A stretch of 64,000 bases of DNA, taken from Parabacteroides timonensis. Lineage in GTDB: Bacteria; Bacteroidota; Bacteroidia; Bacteroidales; Tannerellaceae. The stretch covers positions 1,845,760 through 1,909,759 of the forward strand of contig NZ_LT669941.1 of assembly GCF_900128505.1 (NCBI RefSeq), given 5' to 3'. The notes beneath the pieces were generated by a model. That model ran no database searches. It was given only the letters and a program-made list of their open reading frames with translations, and was not told the origin of the DNA. Made by a program: the position numbers and the translations under genes. Below, piece after piece: positions 1-9,294 of this stretch; position 1 is the stretch's first letter; each line of letters opens with the position of its first letter.

Positions 1-42
1 CTATTGACACGTCTGGTACGTATCCGCGAAGCTATCCGGTAA
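1..42 (+). CDS. 3' end of an unidentified protein (partial)
   Basis: Reading from base 1 gives LLTRLVRIREAIR followed by TAA at 40-42. An intrinsic terminator follows within 25 bases on the same strand, so this is probably a real gene end. The Arg-rich helical tail resembles the C-termini of fold-type I aminotransferases, but 13 residues cannot identify a family. The rest lies outside the window. Confidence 0.5.
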   Translation, partial: LLTRLVRIREAIR

Positions 43-63
43 AAGAGACCCTTACCCACAACA

Positions 64-103
64 AGAAGGGGCTTCCGTTTACCGAAAGCCCCTTCTCTTT
101 TAT
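64..103 (+). terminator. Intrinsic terminator of the upstream + strand gene
   Basis: AGAAGGGGCTT (64-74) pairs perfectly with AAGCCCCTTCT (86-96), with an 11-base loop, and is followed by CTTTTAT. The T-rich tail is only on the + strand side, so it ends the gene entering from the left. Confidence 0.85.
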
Positions 104-126
104 ATTTTCAAAAGTCCTGATCCTTA

Positions 127-828
127 TTATCCCATTTTACTTATCTTTCTAAGCTTGTCGTCATCTATCAATTTGATCTTACGTCCGTCGATAGCGATGA
201 TACGCTCAGAGACAAATGTGGACAGCGTCCGGATTGCATTGGAAGTAGTCATGTTCGACAAATTAGCGAGATCTTCACGGGACAGGTAGATACTCAGGGT
301 AGCACCGTCCTCTTCCAATCCATAACTGTCTTTCAGGAATAACAAAGATTCTGCCAGACGACCCCGGATATGTTTCTGCGTAAGGTTCACGGTACGTTCG
401 TCCGCAACTCCCAAGTCGAACGATAGCTGACGGATAAAGAACATGGCCAGATGCGGGTTACCCATTAACAATTCGGTAACAACCGTCATCGGTATCAGGC
501 AAACTGAAGATGCTTCGAACGCAGAAGCATTCGTCAAATAGTTTTCCTGAGCAAAGTTTGCGCGATAACCAAAATATTGTACAGGCTTGATCATGCGAAT
601 AATCTGGCTTCTACCACCAACTCCTTCTTTAAAGATCTTCACCTTACCTTTTAGTAAGCACATCATGTCCCTTGGTTCGTCGCCCTCGCAATATATCAAC
701 TCGTTACGTTTGAAATGCTGGATCGTCGAATTATTACGGAGAATCTCCCGCTCTTTGTCGGTTAGTACTCTCCATACTTCTGCCAAACTGGCCGATAGAT
801 CGACCTCTTCTTTTTGTTGTTTAACCAC
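127..828 (-). CDS. Crp/Fnr family transcriptional regulator
   Basis: A 233-residue protein with the normal Crp/Fnr architecture: a cyclic-nucleotide-binding-like beta-roll (about residues 20-140), a dimer helix, and a C-terminal winged helix-turn-helix (about 150-225, with LSREDLANLSNMTTSNAIRT as the recognition region). No cysteine cluster like that of FNR is present at the N-terminus, so an oxygen-sensing Fe-S cluster is unlikely; the effector is unknown. It is transcribed alone, divergently from the DUF5686 gene, from a promoter at 857-864. Family assignment is firm; ligand and targets are not visible. Confidence 0.9.
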   Translation of the reverse strand: MVKQQKEEVDLSASLAEVWRVLTDKEREILRNNSTIQHFKRNELIYCEGDEPRDMMCLLKGKVKIFKEGVGGRSQIIRMIKPVQYFGYRANFAQENYLTNASAFEASSVCLIPMTVVTELLMGNPHLAMFFIRQLSFDLGVADERTVNLTQKHIRGRLAESLLFLKDSYGLEEDGATLSIYLSREDLANLSNMTTSNAIRTLSTFVSERIIAIDGRKIKLIDDDKLRKISKMG

Positions 829-856
829 GACTGTTTTATAACATACTTATGAAGCA

Positions 857-864
857 CAAATGTA
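857..864 (-). promoter_or_regulatory. -7 box TACATTTG for the Crp/Fnr gene
   Basis: The + strand reads CAAATGTA, so the minus strand has TACATTTG, a perfect TAnnTTTG Bacteroidetes -7 box 29 bases upstream of the start codon. No clean TTTG -33 box is seen at 19-21 bases; the sequence there is T-rich. Confidence 0.55.
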
Positions 865-960
865 CAACTTTTCTTTTGAATTAGTAAAATGTTTAATACG
901 ATAAATTGTATTTTCAATTACATTTTACTTTCTTTTACTACTAATTCAAATTTTATTCGT

Positions 961-968
961 TACGTTTG
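961..968 (+). promoter_or_regulatory. -7 box TACGTTTG for the DUF5686 gene
   Basis: TACGTTTG matches TAnnTTTG and lies 23 bases before the proposed TTG start at 991. It argues against the longer reading frame that opens at 889, because transcription would begin downstream of that ATG. Confidence 0.5.
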
Positions 969-990
969 TAGCAAAAGGGGTGATAATTTG

Positions 991-3177
991 TTGAAAAGAT
1001 ACGTTTTGATATTTGCTCTGATTTTGTTTACTATAACTGCTTTCGCCAAACCGGAAAGTGGCTATAGAAGTAAGTTGTTGCCTGACTCAAAAGAAAAAAC
1101 AGAGTCGTCCGTAAGAGCCGACTCCATTATGAAAGAAGTGATTAGGAACGCTGAAAAATACCAGCATGTACTATCTAAATACGAAGCGGAGATATACATT
1201 AAAGGACGCACGGAAATACTCAAACACAACTTCCTGTTACGCTTCGGGCATCATCTTTTCCCTGTCGACTGGAAGAACAAAGACATGATCTTCGAGATGG
1301 TAAGTTACTCCAAGTTCAATGCACCAAACAGTTTCCAGCATAATTTCCAGGCTGTGAACGGGAATAGTATCCCCAACAGCAAAAAGCAACAGGAGGCTCT
1401 GAGCTTCCTCAACCTGAATGTATATTCCTCGACGATCTACAACGAAGGGATCATCACGCCCATGACTCAAAACGCATCCAAATTTTACTCCTTCAATCTC
1501 GAGGAAGTCTCCGACACGACCGGCATAAAGATCTACAAGATACGGTTCATGCCTAAGTTGTGGAGCCAGAAGTTGATTTGCGGGGATCTGTATATCCGCG
1601 ACAAGTCATGGATCATCGATAAGATAGATGTGAACGGTCGCTTCGACTTTGCCGAGTTCAACCTGGTAATGACATTCGGAAGGGATTACCGCCGGTTCAT
1701 CCTTCCGGACAAGGCCAGCCTGTTCCTGCGTTATCATGTATTGGGTAATGCTATCGCCACCAGCTACCATTCTTCGTTTAAATACAACGCAATCGAGTGG
1801 GTGGAAGAAGATAATGAAAGTAAGAAATGGAAGTCACTCGACCTTACCGGGTACTACAAACTTTCGTCCGATACCGTCCCCATTATCACCGATACGACAT
1901 TTTGGAACAAGGAACGCGACCTGCCACTTACTCCGGATGAGAAAAGACTCTACCAGATAGCCGAGAAGGAGAAGAAAAATGAACAGGAAACGGATACCGC
2001 CAATATCACCAAGTACCTGAAACTGACGGAAAAGTTCACCAACACGATCAGCATGGACTACAAGACGACCCGTCTCAAATATTCGGGCATATTCAATCCG
2101 TTCCAGTTGGGTTACTCCGGACACAACGGCATCACATACAGGCAGCGTCTGCGTATCAGTAAAACATTCAACAAAGACCGCCAGCTTCGTTTCCGTCCGG
2201 ATGTCGGTTTCGTGTTCAAAAGGAAAGAAATATTTTTCAGCGTAAACGGCGACTGGGAGTATCAGCCCGAAAAGAAAGGTATACTCAGTATTTCAGTCGG
2301 TAACGGTAACCAAAGTTATTCGTCGGCTATCATGAAAGATATCAACGAACAACTCAAAGACTCATCGTTCAACTTCGATGACCTGAATCTCGAGTACTTC
2401 AAACATTACTATGCTGAAATACGTAATAACATAGAACTGTTCAACGGTTTTCAACTCTGGGCCGGTGTCACCTACCACCGCCGTATCCCGGTGAAAAAAG
2501 GCAGCAATATAACAGATCCCGGCGAAGAGGTGGAAGAGTTGATCAATGAAAACTATCACGATTTCACACCTGTTATCGGTATCTCCTATACTCCCCGACA
2601 ATATTACTGGATGGATGGATACCGGAAAGAATATCTGTATTCCCACTATCCTACCATATCCGTCGAGTTTGCCCGGGCGATACCCGGAGTAGGCAAGAGT
2701 ACCGGTGATTATGCGCGTATAGAGGCTGATATTCATCAAAGCATCCCTTTGGGACTGGCCAGGAAGCTGAATTATCATCTTAGCGGAGGAATGTATCTAA
2801 ATCCGAAGTCGATCTATTTCGCGGACTTCCGTTATTTTGCACGCCGTCAGTTCCCGGAATCATGGGGAGATGAGTTCGGGGGCGTATTTAACCAACTAAG
2901 AAGCTTCTGGTTCAATGCATCCGACAAATATGTACAGGGGCATTTGATGTACGAGAGTCCTTTTATCTTGTCACAGTTATTCAAGAAAAAGACGTCCAAG
3001 TATATCTTGTCCGAGCGTTTTTATTTCAGCCAACTTTGGACACCTGTTCTTCCGAGTTACACGGAGGTGGGATATGGTTTCGGTAACCATATTTTCAACG
3101 TCGCCCTATTTGCCGGCTTCGACAGGTGGAAGTACCAGAATATCGGTGTCAAGTTCGCCTTCGAATTGTTTCAATGA
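991..3177 (+). CDS. DUF5686 family outer-membrane protein
   Basis: The frame is open from an ATG at 889, but the first 33 residues look non-coding. A typical signal peptide (KRYVLIFALILFTITAFAK) begins only at tandem TTG codons at 988/991, and a -7 box sits at 961-968, so a TTG start at 991 (728 residues) is preferred. The body resembles the DUF5686 family of Bacteroidetes outer-membrane proteins: a periplasmic N-terminal part (the usual carboxypeptidase-regulatory-like repeat is not evident) and a C-terminal half rich in alternating aromatic strands ending in Phe-Gln, as in a beta-barrel. Function is unknown. Its stop overlaps the convergent DUF1460 gene by 7 bases. Confidence 0.8.
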   Translation: MKRYVLIFALILFTITAFAKPESGYRSKLLPDSKEKTESSVRADSIMKEVIRNAEKYQHVLSKYEAEIYIKGRTEILKHNFLLRFGHHLFPVDWKNKDMIFEMVSYSKFNAPNSFQHNFQAVNGNSIPNSKKQQEALSFLNLNVYSSTIYNEGIITPMTQNASKFYSFNLEEVSDTTGIKIYKIRFMPKLWSQKLICGDLYIRDKSWIIDKIDVNGRFDFAEFNLVMTFGRDYRRFILPDKASLFLRYHVLGNAIATSYHSSFKYNAIEWVEEDNESKKWKSLDLTGYYKLSSDTVPIITDTTFWNKERDLPLTPDEKRLYQIAEKEKKNEQETDTANITKYLKLTEKFTNTISMDYKTTRLKYSGIFNPFQLGYSGHNGITYRQRLRISKTFNKDRQLRFRPDVGFVFKRKEIFFSVNGDWEYQPEKKGILSISVGNGNQSYSSAIMKDINEQLKDSSFNFDDLNLEYFKHYYAEIRNNIELFNGFQLWAGVTYHRRIPVKKGSNITDPGEEVEELINENYHDFTPVIGISYTPRQYYWMDGYRKEYLYSHYPTISVEFARAIPGVGKSTGDYARIEADIHQSIPLGLARKLNYHLSGGMYLNPKSIYFADFRYFARRQFPESWGDEFGGVFNQLRSFWFNASDKYVQGHLMYESPFILSQLFKKKTSKYILSERFYFSQLWTPVLPSYTEVGYGFGNHIFNVALFAGFDRWKYQNIGVKFAFELFQ

Positions 3178-4022
3178 TTTGCCTGCGGACGGACAATCAT
3201 AATCCCACTGTTCCGTTTGATACCTTCCACATACTCCTGCAAAGGGGCTTCATTGACTATTACCTTCTTCTGTGTAGTGGAAGCGTGGATAAAGGTCAGC
3301 TTCTCTCCTACCCGGCAAACGACACCGACATGGGATATATCCAGCCCTTTTATCGTAGTGACGAAGCAGACAATATCGCCGTCTTTGATACCGGCAGACA
3401 GCTTATCTATATCTTTCTCCGGAATATAATAATAAGTGCGTGCATTGATTTCCTTTTCTTTGGAGGCGATCTTTGCAACAAGCACCGGATTCTCTTTCAA
3501 CGGCTTGTAACTGTCCGGATGGGTCGACATAAAAGAGACATCGACAGGAAGGGAGATCCCTCCTATTTCCCGGGTTACATCTTTCACGATACCTTTCCGT
3601 TGATTCTCAAATATCCAGTCTGTCGTATAATGCAAGCGGTCTGCGTAATCATGAATTTCCCCGTTACGATAACGGAGGGTTTGCAGATTCTTACAAAACT
3701 CTTCAAAGGAAGGGGAAGCTGATTGCATAGTCCTCGTTAATGCAACGACATTCTCTACCAGCGTCATACAATCCATTTCCCGAAGGTTGATGACTAATCC
3801 TTCCGGTTCCTTTTCCAAAGTAGCGGCCACATAAGGGGCATTCAGGAAAAAACGGGCCGTTTTAACCATCAGCTCTCCGGACGGCAATGACTTATTTGGA
3901 GCCACCTCTACAACATATCGGCCAAAGACAGCACGATCCTCATCGGTACAATATATTTTATCGGCAGCTTGCGCACGAAAAAAGAAAAAACAAGTAAAAA
4001 GCAAGAAATAGATTGTTTTCAT
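3171..4022 (-). CDS. DUF1460 protein, amidase-like (NlpC/P60-type fold)
   Basis: The family comprises exported Bacteroidetes proteins with an N-acetylmuramoyl-L-alanine amidase/cysteine-peptidase-like fold, thought to act on cell-wall fragments. The likely catalytic Cys is in DCMTLVENVVAL and the His in DISHVGVV, both conserved here. The start at 4022 (MKTIYFLLFTCFFFF) is preferred over the one 12 codons upstream because it places the signal peptide, cleaved after AQA, at the N-terminus. The mature enzyme would be periplasmic. It is a single gene, tail-to-tail with DUF5686. Substrate is inferred from the family only. Confidence 0.8.
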   Translation of the reverse strand: MKTIYFLLFTCFFFFRAQAADKIYCTDEDRAVFGRYVVEVAPNKSLPSGELMVKTARFFLNAPYVAATLEKEPEGLVINLREMDCMTLVENVVALTRTMQSASPSFEEFCKNLQTLRYRNGEIHDYADRLHYTTDWIFENQRKGIVKDVTREIGGISLPVDVSFMSTHPDSYKPLKENPVLVAKIASKEKEINARTYYYIPEKDIDKLSAGIKDGDIVCFVTTIKGLDISHVGVVCRVGEKLTFIHASTTQKKVIVNEAPLQEYVEGIKRNSGIMIVRPQANH

Positions 4023-4060
4023 AAATTCATTATTTATCAAATATGAGCTATCTTTCATTA

Positions 4061-4295
4061 CAAGGCAACGCCTTGTGCCGCAGGCTCTATTTTGCCGTCG
4101 GTTTTTAACCGACGGATATAAAAGACAGGAGGCAAAGCCTCTTCCTCTGTGGACTTAAGCCCCTTTATCAACGGGGCTTCTTTCCTATATGAAAGGGGTT
4201 AAAACCCACAGAGGATCGGCAAAGCCGGAGCTTTTAGATATCCGTTTGCTGAAGCAAACGGCAAAAGAGAGCCTGCGGCATGAGGCTTTGCCTCA
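4061..4295. repeat. Nested-palindrome element (MITE/BIME-like), 235 bp
   Basis: The ends are imperfect terminal inverted repeats of about 37 bases: TGCCGCAGGCTCT (4076-4088) pairs with AGAGCCTGCGGCA (4268-4280), flanked outside by small hairpins CAAGGC-AAC-GCCTTG (4061-4075) and TGAGGC-TTT-GCCTCA (4281-4295). Inside are further pairs: TTTTGCC (4090-4096)/GGCAAAA (4260-4266), CGGATATAAAAG (4113-4123)/CTTTTAGATATCCG (4231-4244), CCTCTGTGG (4144-4152)/CCACAGAGG (4206-4214), and local hairpins at 4095-4115, 4129-4141, 4157-4179, 4217-4227 and 4242-4261. There is no ORF. It fills the gap between the DUF1460 and uvrB genes. Confidence 0.8.
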
Positions 4296-4339
4296 TAAAA
4301 AAGGCTCAAATATTGCTCCTACTTGAAGCTCACCTTTTT

Positions 4340-6361
4340 CTATACTTTAGTTTTCAACTGATCTTCCAGTTTTATCAGCTCATCCCTAAACTGTGCTGCC
4401 TCGATAAAGTCGAGCTTCTTGGCTGCTTCGGTCATTTGCTTCTTGGTTCGTTCGATGGCCTTTTCAAGCTGCGAACGGTTCATATACTGGACAACCGGAT
4501 CGGCAACCAAGCTTGGTTCCGGTTCGATATAAGCATACGGTTCCGCGGTAGCCTGCTGTTTCTCACCCAGGAGGGAGATACTATTTTTTACTACCTGCTT
4601 AGGAGTAATGCCATGCAGTTCATTGTATGCCAACTGTTTTTCGCGGCGACGGGTCGTTTCGTCCATTGTCAGTTTCATACTCGCTGTTATCTTATCGGCA
4701 TAGAAGATGACCTTTCCGTTCACGTTACGGGCTGCACGCCCGGCTGTCTGCGTCAGAGAACGGTGGGAACGGAGGAAGCCTTCTTTATCGGCATCCAGGA
4801 TAGCAACCAAAGATACTTCCGGCAAGTCGAGCCCCTCACGCAACAGGTTGACCCCGATCAGGACATCAAAAAGGCCTTTCCTCAGATCATCCATGATCTG
4901 GATACGGTCCAACGTATCGACATCGCTATGGATATAGTTACAGCGTATTCCCATACGGGTCAGATAAGAGGTCAGCTCTTCCGCCATCCGCTTGGTAAGG
5001 GTTGTCACCAACACACGTTCATCGATAGCCGAACGCTGGATGATCTCTTCCATCAAATCGTCGATCTGGTTCAAAGTCGGGCGCACTTCGATCACCGGGT
5101 CAAGAAGTCCGGTCGGACGGATCACCTGATCCACCACGATACCTTCGCTCTTCTCCAACTCGTAATCGGCAGGAGTTGCACTGACGTAAATGGCCAATGG
5201 GGTAAGCGATTCAAACTCATCGAACATTAGCGGACGATTATCCATAGCAGCGGGCAGACGGAAACCATACTCCACCAGGTTCTTCTTACGTGAATAGTCG
5301 CCTCCGTACATCGCACGGATCTGCGGGATCGTCACATGACTTTCATCGACAACCAGCATAAAGTCTTTCGGAAAATAGTCGAGCAGGCAGTAAGGACGAT
5401 CTCCGGCCATACGCCCGTCAAAATAACGGGAATAATTCTCTATCCCCGAACAATGCCCCAACTCGCGGATCATCTCGAGGTCGAAAGTGACACGTTCGTA
5501 CAAACGTTTCGCTTCATAATGTTTGCCTATCTCTTTCAGGAAGTTCACCTGCGTACCAAGGTCGACATCTATCTGGCCGATAGCTGCGTTGATACGCTCC
5601 TGGGTGGTGACGAACAGGTTGGTCGGATAGATATTCAGTTCATCCTGCTCGTCTATTTCCTGCCCTGTCTTCGGATCGAAAGAGGACAGGCGGTCGATCT
5701 CGTCTCCCCAAAATTCTATGCGGTAAGCCACACCGTCGAATGTTTCGATGGCGGGGAAGATATCGACCGTATCACCGTTCACACGGAAACAGCCGCTATT
5801 AAACTCCAGTTTGTTGTTCACATACAACGCATCGACAAAACGCCGCAATAACTTATCGCGGTCGATCTGCATCCCTTTCTCCAGATGAGTCACCTTTTCG
5901 GCAAAAGCCGTCGGGTCTGCCATACCATAGAGGCAGGAGACGGAAGAAACTACGATCACATCCTTCCTGCCCGACAACAGAGAAGCGGTCGTACGCAGGC
6001 GGAGTTTATCGATTTCCTCGTTGATCTGCAAGTCTTTCTCGATATAGGTATCGGAAGAAGGCAAATAGGCTTCCGGCTGATAATAATCGTAGTATGAGAC
6101 AAAATATTCTACGGCATTATTAGGAAAGAAGGCCTTAAATTCGCTATACAGCTGGGCTGCCAGCGTCTTGTTATGACTCAATATCAGCGTAGGCCGTTGC
6201 ACCTCTTTAATAACGTTGGCAATAGTAAAGGTTTTCCCGGAACCAGTAACACCGAGCAGTGTCTGGAAAGGCACACCACTCTCTATGCCCTCCGTAAGAG
6301 CCGCTATTGCTTCCGGCTGATCTCCCGTAGGACTGAATGGTGAAGATAATTCAAAATTCAT
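4340..6361 (-). CDS. uvrB: UvrABC excinuclease subunit B
   Basis: UvrB is the damage-verifying helicase-like subunit of nucleotide excision repair, loaded by UvrA and recruiting UvrC. The 673-residue length is normal. Visible are the N-terminal SPFSPTGDQPEAI signature, Walker A GVTGSGKT, the beta-hairpin region YYDYYQPEAYLP, Walker B region DESHV, helicase motif VI in QTAGRAARN, and the C-terminal UVR motif (AAKKLDFIEAAQFRDEL) that binds UvrC. It follows the pspC-like gene by 2 bases on the same strand. Nothing is missing. Confidence 0.98.
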   Translation of the reverse strand: MNFELSSPFSPTGDQPEAIAALTEGIESGVPFQTLLGVTGSGKTFTIANVIKEVQRPTLILSHNKTLAAQLYSEFKAFFPNNAVEYFVSYYDYYQPEAYLPSSDTYIEKDLQINEEIDKLRLRTTASLLSGRKDVIVVSSVSCLYGMADPTAFAEKVTHLEKGMQIDRDKLLRRFVDALYVNNKLEFNSGCFRVNGDTVDIFPAIETFDGVAYRIEFWGDEIDRLSSFDPKTGQEIDEQDELNIYPTNLFVTTQERINAAIGQIDVDLGTQVNFLKEIGKHYEAKRLYERVTFDLEMIRELGHCSGIENYSRYFDGRMAGDRPYCLLDYFPKDFMLVVDESHVTIPQIRAMYGGDYSRKKNLVEYGFRLPAAMDNRPLMFDEFESLTPLAIYVSATPADYELEKSEGIVVDQVIRPTGLLDPVIEVRPTLNQIDDLMEEIIQRSAIDERVLVTTLTKRMAEELTSYLTRMGIRCNYIHSDVDTLDRIQIMDDLRKGLFDVLIGVNLLREGLDLPEVSLVAILDADKEGFLRSHRSLTQTAGRAARNVNGKVIFYADKITASMKLTMDETTRRREKQLAYNELHGITPKQVVKNSISLLGEKQQATAEPYAYIEPEPSLVADPVVQYMNRSQLEKAIERTKKQMTEAAKKLDFIEAAQFRDELIKLEDQLKTKV

Positions 6362-6363
6362 TC

Positions 6364-6564
6364 TTAATAAAAAGTCTTTTTAGGTATAACCAACCAAAGG
6401 ATAAAATAGGCTATCACTCCGGAAAACATTGTAAATAGACTCAACAGGATGTATCCCACACGGACCAGCGTCGGATCTAAATCAAAGTAATCCGCTATGC
6501 CGGCACATACACCGGCAATCATTCCGTTATTCGAACGGGTAAGTCTTTTAGGTTCTTCTTCCAT
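6364..6564 (-). CDS. PspC domain small membrane protein
   Basis: A 66-residue protein consisting of a single PspC domain: a basic N-terminus followed by GVCAGIADYFDLDPTLVR, then two hydrophobic segments ending in LWLVIP. PspC-type proteins sit in the inner membrane and in other bacteria take part in phage-shock/envelope stress signalling; stand-alone short versions are common in Bacteroidetes and their job is unknown. It precedes uvrB by 2 bases, so the two are probably one transcript. A near-consensus -7 box (TATCTTTA on the minus strand, near 6590) lies upstream. Confidence 0.9.
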   Translation of the reverse strand: MEEEPKRLTRSNNGMIAGVCAGIADYFDLDPTLVRVGYILLSLFTMFSGVIAYFILWLVIPKKTFY

Positions 6565-6624
6565 GATCTGTCATTTTAGTTTTGTAAAGATACTAATTAT
6601 ATATATATGGTAGAAGAGATCAGG

Positions 6625-9288
6625 CTACAAATTGAACCAGTAATTCATCTTCAGCATAAAAGTATTGGTAGCCGGAAGACCGAACATCCGGTCGAGGTTA
6701 CTTCCCCAGCTGCTTACCATCCGGTTGTCCTGGTTAGACATACGGTGTTCCCATACAAAGTAAAGTGTAGATCCCGGCAGATACTCCCACCGTGCCACGA
6801 GGTTGGAACGAAATTCATTAAAACTGAAATCAGGGTTCCTGAACGAAGCCTCCCCTTTTCCGCTCTTTATCCCGTAAACACCATCGACATAATTAATCTC
6901 ATCGGCAGTAAAGAGGTGGAAACGATTGTCGTAGCTATGTGAACGAGTATCGGCCGCCTCCTTGAAGTCGCTGAACTTTGCCGTCGACGTAAACGGAGAA
7001 CCATAGAACTGTATGGAAATATCAGGAGTGACATTTACCTGCAACTTCATAGTCAATCCATACGTTTTCTGCTTCATATGCCCCATCAGGTAGATCAGCG
7101 AAGGATCGCCCGGGGAGGTGGATGCATCCGAAGGCAGTAATGTTCCGACATACTGCATGTTGTCCGTATTCCAGGCATAATCCACCTGTCCGGATAAGTA
7201 GACGTGGTTTCCCAGGCGGAAGGTAAGGCTCGGCATCAGCGTATTGAAGCGGTTATATCCGTCGAGGTTATGATTTCCTTCATATTTGAGCATGAACATC
7301 ATCCGCTGGGCCTTATCCGTATTGACTTTTACGGAGGTCTGGAAATAAGGATCGAAACGCATATCGGGACCTCCACGAAGCATGCGGCTGTCGAGACGGT
7401 TCCAGACAAAGGTTTCTTTCATATCCATTTCGTAACGGTTCATCGTCATACTCTGCCAGCGGAGAGCCAGGTCGTTACTGAAAGGTGTACCGCCGTAATT
7501 CCATTGATTTTTCTGGGTAACGGTAAAAGCGTTATAACGGAATATTTTCCAGATATCGGTCTGTCGGTAAGCAATCTCCGTCTCATTCGTCCGGTTATCG
7601 GTTTCCTTCATATATCCCATATCGTTGAGATCGAAACCGGGAGACGACCAACTGAATGTTTCCGAAAAAGCCCATTTGGCATTCCCCTTTCGTCCGGCTT
7701 TCACATATCCGCCCGTCCCGTTCAGGGAACGGCGGTCCGGATCGACTCCCAAGTAGCCGGCTGCCGATGCCCGCTGGTAATAATGCACCGGGTTCGTTTG
7801 CAGGAGAGTAATCGCCTCCTTGCTACCGTTCAGCGAGCTGACCATTCCTTTCACATCGATATAATAAAGCCGGTTCTTAAAATACTGGGTAAAATCGATA
7901 CCGGCGGTAAAGGCGTTGCGCACCATGAAATTCTCCAGGTAAGGTTGATCCAAGGCCCGGTTGACAGAGGTAATCATTCCTCCCAGCAGGCTGTTTCCTT
8001 TCCAGTTTTTCTGGACACGGGCCACGGTGTAATTGGTCAGGGGTTCCACTACTTCGACATCTTCCACCCCGCTACGAGTCACCTTGGCCGACGAACGGGC
8101 TGTGACGCTCTGCACCACTCCGATCGTCACCCCCCGCCGGTTCGTGCCCGTCAGTTTCAGGGCACCGATAATGGGAACGTTCTCTTTGCTGTCGGCAAAA
8201 CTGTTTATATTGTCTATCCCTTGCGGGGTATATGAAGGGGCTGCTCCGATACGGCGGGTGTAAAACATCATATCGTTGCCGTTGGCAAAATCGAGGATGT
8301 GTTTTCCTTCCAGGAAGAAAGGACGCTTCTCGTCGTAAAAGGTTTCGTAGGCGGTCAGGTTCATCACCGAAGGGTCGAGCTCTACCTGCCCGTAATCCGG
8401 GTTGATCGTCAGGTCCAGCGTAAAATCGGAAAGGGCGAACTTGGCGTCGAGGCCGACATTCCCTCCCCAGCTATGCCCCTTCTGGTAAGGACTTCCGGGT
8501 ATCTTCGGTTCGTTGCGGTATTTCCCCATCACATAGGGGAGAAACTCGATGCCTCTTGGTTTGGGGAGATCGGTCATTCCGTGCATTTCACCGAAGGAAA
8601 AGACATGGCCGTTGTTCTTCAAAGGGATCATGCTCCAGTTCTGCACTTCATTGTTCCGGCGGATGATACGGCGGACATGAAGCCCCCAGATTCCATCTTC
8701 TGAAAGTTGGTTATAGCGGAGCTGGCTGAACGGGATGCGCAACTCGGCCGTCCAGCTCGAATCCGGCAGGTTGATATGTGTCTTCCCTTCCCAGACAGCA
8801 TTCCAGCTGAGGTTGACATTCAATTTATCGGTTACGACCAGGTCGGTCTTGTTTCCTCCCAGGTTGATGTTGAATTCGGGGGCGGCCCGGTAATCATGAT
8901 AGGTGTCGAAGGCCACGCTGATCAGGTCGCCCATGCTATTATCGTCCCGGTTCCCGATAAAAGGAATCATCTTATCCGGGCGGATATCTTTACAATAGAC
9001 GCCTACGTAGATGTATTTATTATCGTAGAACAATTTGACACGGGTCGGGGAATCCGGTATACCGCGTTCGTAAGGGATGATCTGAACAAAGCGGTCGGAC
9101 CACTCCCCTTGCTTCATCCAGAAATCTTCGTCCAGGCGTCCGTCCATCACCGGCTTCGTTCCTGTCACTTTCGTTATATTATAGATGCGCTTGTAGGCGT
9201 CTTTGAACGGAACAATAGAGTCCTGCTGTGCATGACAGAAGGCACAGAGTGACAGGAAAAAGGTAACAAAGGATAGCCGGTGTTTCAT
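6625..9288 (-). CDS. DUF5916 outer-membrane protein with CBM9-like N-terminal domain
   Basis: An 887-residue exported protein. After a signal peptide (cleaved near CHAQ) comes a CBM9-like beta-sandwich (about 40-230: MDGRLDEDFW, then VKLFYDNKYIYVGVYC), followed by a long DUF5916 region that reads as a beta-barrel and ends in MKMNYWFNL, with the C-terminal aromatic expected for outer-membrane insertion. The family is common in Bacteroidetes; the function is unknown, although CBM9-like domains elsewhere bind sugars. It lies 6 bases downstream of cutC on the same strand and is probably cotranscribed. Confidence 0.88.
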   Translation of the reverse strand: MKHRLSFVTFFLSLCAFCHAQQDSIVPFKDAYKRIYNITKVTGTKPVMDGRLDEDFWMKQGEWSDRFVQIIPYERGIPDSPTRVKLFYDNKYIYVGVYCKDIRPDKMIPFIGNRDDNSMGDLISVAFDTYHDYRAAPEFNINLGGNKTDLVVTDKLNVNLSWNAVWEGKTHINLPDSSWTAELRIPFSQLRYNQLSEDGIWGLHVRRIIRRNNEVQNWSMIPLKNNGHVFSFGEMHGMTDLPKPRGIEFLPYVMGKYRNEPKIPGSPYQKGHSWGGNVGLDAKFALSDFTLDLTINPDYGQVELDPSVMNLTAYETFYDEKRPFFLEGKHILDFANGNDMMFYTRRIGAAPSYTPQGIDNINSFADSKENVPIIGALKLTGTNRRGVTIGVVQSVTARSSAKVTRSGVEDVEVVEPLTNYTVARVQKNWKGNSLLGGMITSVNRALDQPYLENFMVRNAFTAGIDFTQYFKNRLYYIDVKGMVSSLNGSKEAITLLQTNPVHYYQRASAAGYLGVDPDRRSLNGTGGYVKAGRKGNAKWAFSETFSWSSPGFDLNDMGYMKETDNRTNETEIAYRQTDIWKIFRYNAFTVTQKNQWNYGGTPFSNDLALRWQSMTMNRYEMDMKETFVWNRLDSRMLRGGPDMRFDPYFQTSVKVNTDKAQRMMFMLKYEGNHNLDGYNRFNTLMPSLTFRLGNHVYLSGQVDYAWNTDNMQYVGTLLPSDASTSPGDPSLIYLMGHMKQKTYGLTMKLQVNVTPDISIQFYGSPFTSTAKFSDFKEAADTRSHSYDNRFHLFTADEINYVDGVYGIKSGKGEASFRNPDFSFNEFRSNLVARWEYLPGSTLYFVWEHRMSNQDNRMVSSWGSNLDRMFGLPATNTFMLKMNYWFNL

Positions 9289-9294
9289 TCTATA

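Noticed and set aside
889..990. ATG start at 889 for the DUF5686 gene
   Set aside because: The first 33 codons read as intergenic DNA and contain the promoter; the signal peptide starts at the TTG codons at 988/991.
4280..5230. Long + strand reading frame (316 codons) opposite uvrB
   Set aside because: Antisense to a highly conserved gene; the sequence is His/Gln/Arg-rich nonsense without family resemblance.
7204..8235. Long + strand reading frame (343 codons) opposite the DUF5916 gene
   Set aside because: It is antisense to a well-supported gene and has no domain, signal or promoter; the frame is a shadow of codon usage.
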